Shown here: positions 6,895-8,638 of the stretch, one piece after another
Position numbering within the stretch: position 1 is the first letter of the stretch
Layout of the letters: each line of letters opens with the position of its first letter
DNA from: CAZSNT01 sp964607765
GTDB lineage: Bacteria; Verrucomicrobiota; Lentisphaeria; Oligosphaerales; JABHEG01
Assembly: GCA_964607765.1 (NCBI GenBank)
Contig: CAZSNT010000272.1
Location: 1-8,638 of the forward strand
DNA length: 8,638 nucleotides
Reading direction: 5' to 3'
Made by a program: the position numbers and the translations under genes
Notes under the pieces: generated by a model
Seen by the model: only the letters and a program-made list of their open reading frames with translations
Told to the model about the DNA's origin: nothing
Databases searched by the model: none

Positions 6895-6922
6895 AATATA
6901 CGTTGGCCCGTGAGCTTGTCCA
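6895..6922 (-). promoter_or_regulatory. sigma70-like promoter for the TPR gene
   Basis: On the minus strand, TGGACA (6917-6922, five of six bases of the -35 consensus) is followed after 16 bases by TATATT (6895-6900, five of six of the -10 consensus). Predicted start is near 6888, leaving a leader of roughly 95 nt. The leader contains a GCGTGACACGC near-palindrome (6861-6871 region) and a further imperfect GC-rich inverted repeat, but no recognisable riboswitch. Confidence 0.6.
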
Positions 6923-6938
6923 ACAGGTCCGACAGGGG

Positions 6939-8486
6939 TCAATCCCGGAACATGTATGGGTGCTTCCGGGAGATGTCCTCGACGTTTCCCGGCGTGACCA
7001 GAATGCACTGCTGTGCCACCAGCGCTTCCCGTTCCTCTTCCGGCAGCGATTGGTCAATCGCCGAGGTGGGGCGGCAATCGACGGTGGCCACCACGTGCCC
7101 GTCCGTCAGCGCCTGCTTCAGCCCGGAGATGTCGCCGCCGGCCACGGCGAACTTCGGCCTGTCTTTGGGCGGGAGTTTCCACGTTTTCATCTGAGCGTAG
7201 TCCGCGGGCAGCGACACAAAGCTCACGATCAGGTCGCATTGCGGGTAGGCCTCGATCAGCGTGTCCAGTACCTCGGCCGAGTACCAGTACTGCAACGGCG
7301 GCGTCCAGGACACGGGGACGTGGTCCCGGCTGCCCGCATTGCCGATCTCAGCCTCGATGATGACGGGGAACTTCGGGTAGTCGGTTGCCTGGACCATGAG
7401 CTTGCCGTCGAAGCCGCGCCGCAGCCCGCCCACCAGTTTCTCGCGTTGCTTGCGCTTCTGTTTTCCCGAGCCTTCGGGCAGCATGATCACGAGCACTTTG
7501 CTGCCTCTGTAGTGCTGAGCCAGGTGCTGTGCCAGGACGGTGGCTGCGGTCTGGTTGCGGGCCACTTCCGACACAGGCCGTTCCTGCGGCCGCTCCTCGC
7601 GTTCACAGCCGCGCATCATCATGGTGGGGAGGAACACGAACAGCGCCAGGCAGTAGAGCACGAGAAGGGCGCGCACTGCGGGGACGCTCAACAGGCGCAT
7701 CCAGAGGCGAGTGTCGCCCTGTTCATCCGGCGCTCTCAGGTCGATGCCGCCGTAGCTGATTTCAGGACGGTCCTTTCGCCCGCGCCTCTTGCCGCGGCGC
7801 TGCTTCGCCACGGTAAGGTCCGGGGCCCACTCGTCAGTGTCCGCCACAGTGTCCGAGGCGCCGCTGCCCTGATCCAGGGACACTTTCTGATAGTCCGCCC
7901 CCCTGGGATTGTGGTGGTGCCTCCCGAGAGACAGCTCAACGCGCCAGGCATCCTCCTCCTCTTCCTCGAGCTGTTCCTGCTGCCGCGCCTGCTCTGCTGC
8001 CCCCTCGCCGGCCTCGAGGCCGACTGCTTCGTCGATCGGCTCGTGGAACTCCTCGTCGGCCGCCGTCTCAAGGACACGTGTTCTGATCGGTGCGGGCGAG
8101 TCCTGCGCCGGCGGCTCCGGCGGCGGCTCGGGGTGGGCGCCCGGCGGCAGTGCGAGAGACGGAATGGCTACTTTGGAGGCCGACCGCTTGGCGCGCGGCT
8201 CCCGTTGTGGCGTGTCCGACTCCGGCGCGCCCTCGCCACGCGCGTGTTCCGTCGCCCGTCCGGGGAGGTCCGGTACGGGCGCCGTGTCGTCGCCGGCGCC
8301 TTGCCCGGCGGGGACCTCGACGAACTCGAATCCGGTCACGTCGCGCGCCGGGCACCAGAAATCCAGTTCATCATTGGTCACCGCATCGTCGGGGAGGATA
8401 CTGCCCGTTCGGACGAGCGTGAGTACCTCGCCGTCCACGAATGGGCCGTGGATTTCGCCGTCTCGTGAGTAATACCAGCTGCGCAT
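6939..8486 (-). CDS. GYF_2 domain / TM / PBP-like membrane protein
   Basis: A 515-residue protein of unknown function. Residues 3-50 form a GYF_2 (DUF4339) domain: WYYSRDGEIHGPF, a central L-rich helix, and WCPARD; the related eukaryotic GYF domains bind proline-rich peptides. Residues 55-260 are a low-complexity linker with Pro-rich (114-134), Glu-rich (169-179, EEEEED) and strongly basic (229-240, QRRGKRRGRKDR) stretches. A transmembrane helix spans about 268-289; the basic cluster before it predicts N-in, C-out. The C-terminal domain (about 328-515) alternates strands and helices: KVLVIMLPEG, GKLMVQATDYP, CDLIVSFVSLPADY, FAVAGGDISGLKQAL, HVVATVDCRP. This resembles the second half of a type 1 periplasmic-binding-protein fold. 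ATG at 8486 has AGGAA about eight bases upstream. A 521-codon open frame on the opposite strand (6903-8468) is a shadow. A cytoplasmic adaptor linked to an external sensor is inferred. Confidence 0.85.
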   Translation of the reverse strand: MRSWYYSRDGEIHGPFVDGEVLTLVRTGSILPDDAVTNDELDFWCPARDVTGFEFVEVPAGQGAGDDTAPVPDLPGRATEHARGEGAPESDTPQREPRAKRSASKVAIPSLALPPGAHPEPPPEPPAQDSPAPIRTRVLETAADEEFHEPIDEAVGLEAGEGAAEQARQQEQLEEEEEDAWRVELSLGRHHHNPRGADYQKVSLDQGSGASDTVADTDEWAPDLTVAKQRRGKRRGRKDRPEISYGGIDLRAPDEQGDTRLWMRLLSVPAVRALLVLYCLALFVFLPTMMMRGCEREERPQERPVSEVARNQTAATVLAQHLAQHYRGSKVLVIMLPEGSGKQKRKQREKLVGGLRRGFDGKLMVQATDYPKFPVIIEAEIGNAGSRDHVPVSWTPPLQYWYSAEVLDTLIEAYPQCDLIVSFVSLPADYAQMKTWKLPPKDRPKFAVAGGDISGLKQALTDGHVVATVDCRPTSAIDQSLPEEEREALVAQQCILVTPGNVEDISRKHPYMFRD

Positions 8487-8538
8487 CTAGCGTTCCTGCG
8501 CTGATACTGCGGGCGGTGGTCTGCTTCAGGGCGCTGCT

Positions 8539-8567
8539 AGTTTACTCGTTCGTGGCCCGGTTCGCAA
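8539..8567 (-). promoter_or_regulatory. sigma70-like promoter for the GYF_2 gene
   Basis: On the minus strand TTGCGA (8562-8567) and TAAACT (8539-8544) are separated by exactly 17 bases. Transcription would begin near 8532, about 45 nt before the start codon at 8486. The -10 matches four of six consensus bases and the local AT content is raised compared with the flanks. Confidence 0.5.
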
Positions 8568-8638
8568 GATCGATCAGCGTTCGCTCGTAACCCCTCAGTT
8601 ACGTGAGGCAGATACAAGCTGTGCTTCCAACGCAGAGC
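8568..8638. other. right-edge intergenic DNA with overlapping inverted repeats
   Basis: Two interleaved inverted repeats occupy 8587-8608: GTAAC (8587-8591) with GTTAC (8598-8602), and CCTCA (8593-8597) with TGAGG (8604-8608). They would form alternative hairpins. On the minus strand, a frame open from the window edge ends in TGA at 8596-8598 and reads SALEAQLVSASRN, which could be the C-terminus of an upstream gene. A second open minus-strand frame ends at TAG 8537-8539. Thirteen to thirty-three codons are too few to decide, and neither has the strong GC3 bias of the neighbours. Confidence 0.3.

Noticed and set aside
5867..6913. 348-codon plus-strand open frame
   Set aside because: It is antisense to the TPR gene and shows no domain of its own.
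6903..8468. 521-codon plus-strand open frame
   Set aside because: It is antisense to the GYF_2/TM/PBP-like gene, whose translation has recognisable domains, a ribosome site and a promoter. The plus-strand translation has no recognisable domain and looks like the reverse-frame shadow expected in GC-rich DNA.
5363..8486. GYF_2 and TPR genes as a new two-gene system
   Set aside because: They share strand and order, but are 145 bp apart with a good promoter between them. No conserved partnership can be shown from one genome.
8619..8635. tRNA-Gly(TCC)-like anticodon arm, CTGTG-CTTCCAA-CGCAG
   Set aside because: The nearest D-arm-like hairpin (8593-8608) is ten bases away instead of one, and no matching acceptor stem precedes it. 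The rest would lie outside the window, so a tRNA is not supported.

Overview
The window is high-GC, densely packed bacterial chromosome with six complete protein-coding genes and no recognisable RNA gene, phage, insertion sequence or CRISPR array. The best guess for the host is a member of the PVC superphylum (Kiritimatiellota/Lentisphaerota/Verrucomicrobiota-like). Three things point that way: murD is followed directly by a LysM cell-wall protein, an order shared with the chlamydial murD-nlpD-ftsW-murG cluster; HisA is of the eukaryotic type, which is sporadic in bacteria; and a BFN-UVR nuclease-like protein and a GYF_2-domain membrane protein are present. This is an inference from gene content, not a phylogeny.

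Layout: 1-76 is a four-copy 19-bp tandem repeat in non-coding DNA. On the minus strand a short operon reads from 1545 down to 175: a BFN (DUF151) domain protein with a C-terminal UVR motif, then a eukaryotic-type hisA (histidine biosynthesis). A 203-bp divergent promoter region (1546-1748) with a TATACT hexamer on each strand separates it from a plus-strand cluster: murD (peptidoglycan precursor synthesis), a three-LysM lipoprotein whose start codon overlaps the murD stop as ATGA, and ychF (ribosome-associated P-loop ATPase). ychF meets the next minus-strand gene tail to tail with only 3 bp between the stop codons.

That gene (5363-6793) encodes a cytoplasmic TPR protein and has its own good promoter. 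Upstream of it, also on the minus strand, is a 515-residue single-pass membrane protein with an N-terminal GYF_2 domain, a long disordered Pro/Glu/Arg-rich linker, one transmembrane helix and an extracytoplasmic domain that reads like part of a type 1 periplasmic-binding-protein fold. It too has a well-spaced promoter (8539-8567).

Themes: cell-envelope synthesis and sensing (MurD, LysM lipoprotein, GYF_2/PBP-like protein), translation/stress (YchF), and amino-acid biosynthesis (HisA). I see no clear new defence or mobile system. The most novel item is the GYF_2-TM-PBP-like architecture at 6939-8486, followed by the eukaryotic-type HisA and the detached murD-LysM pair.
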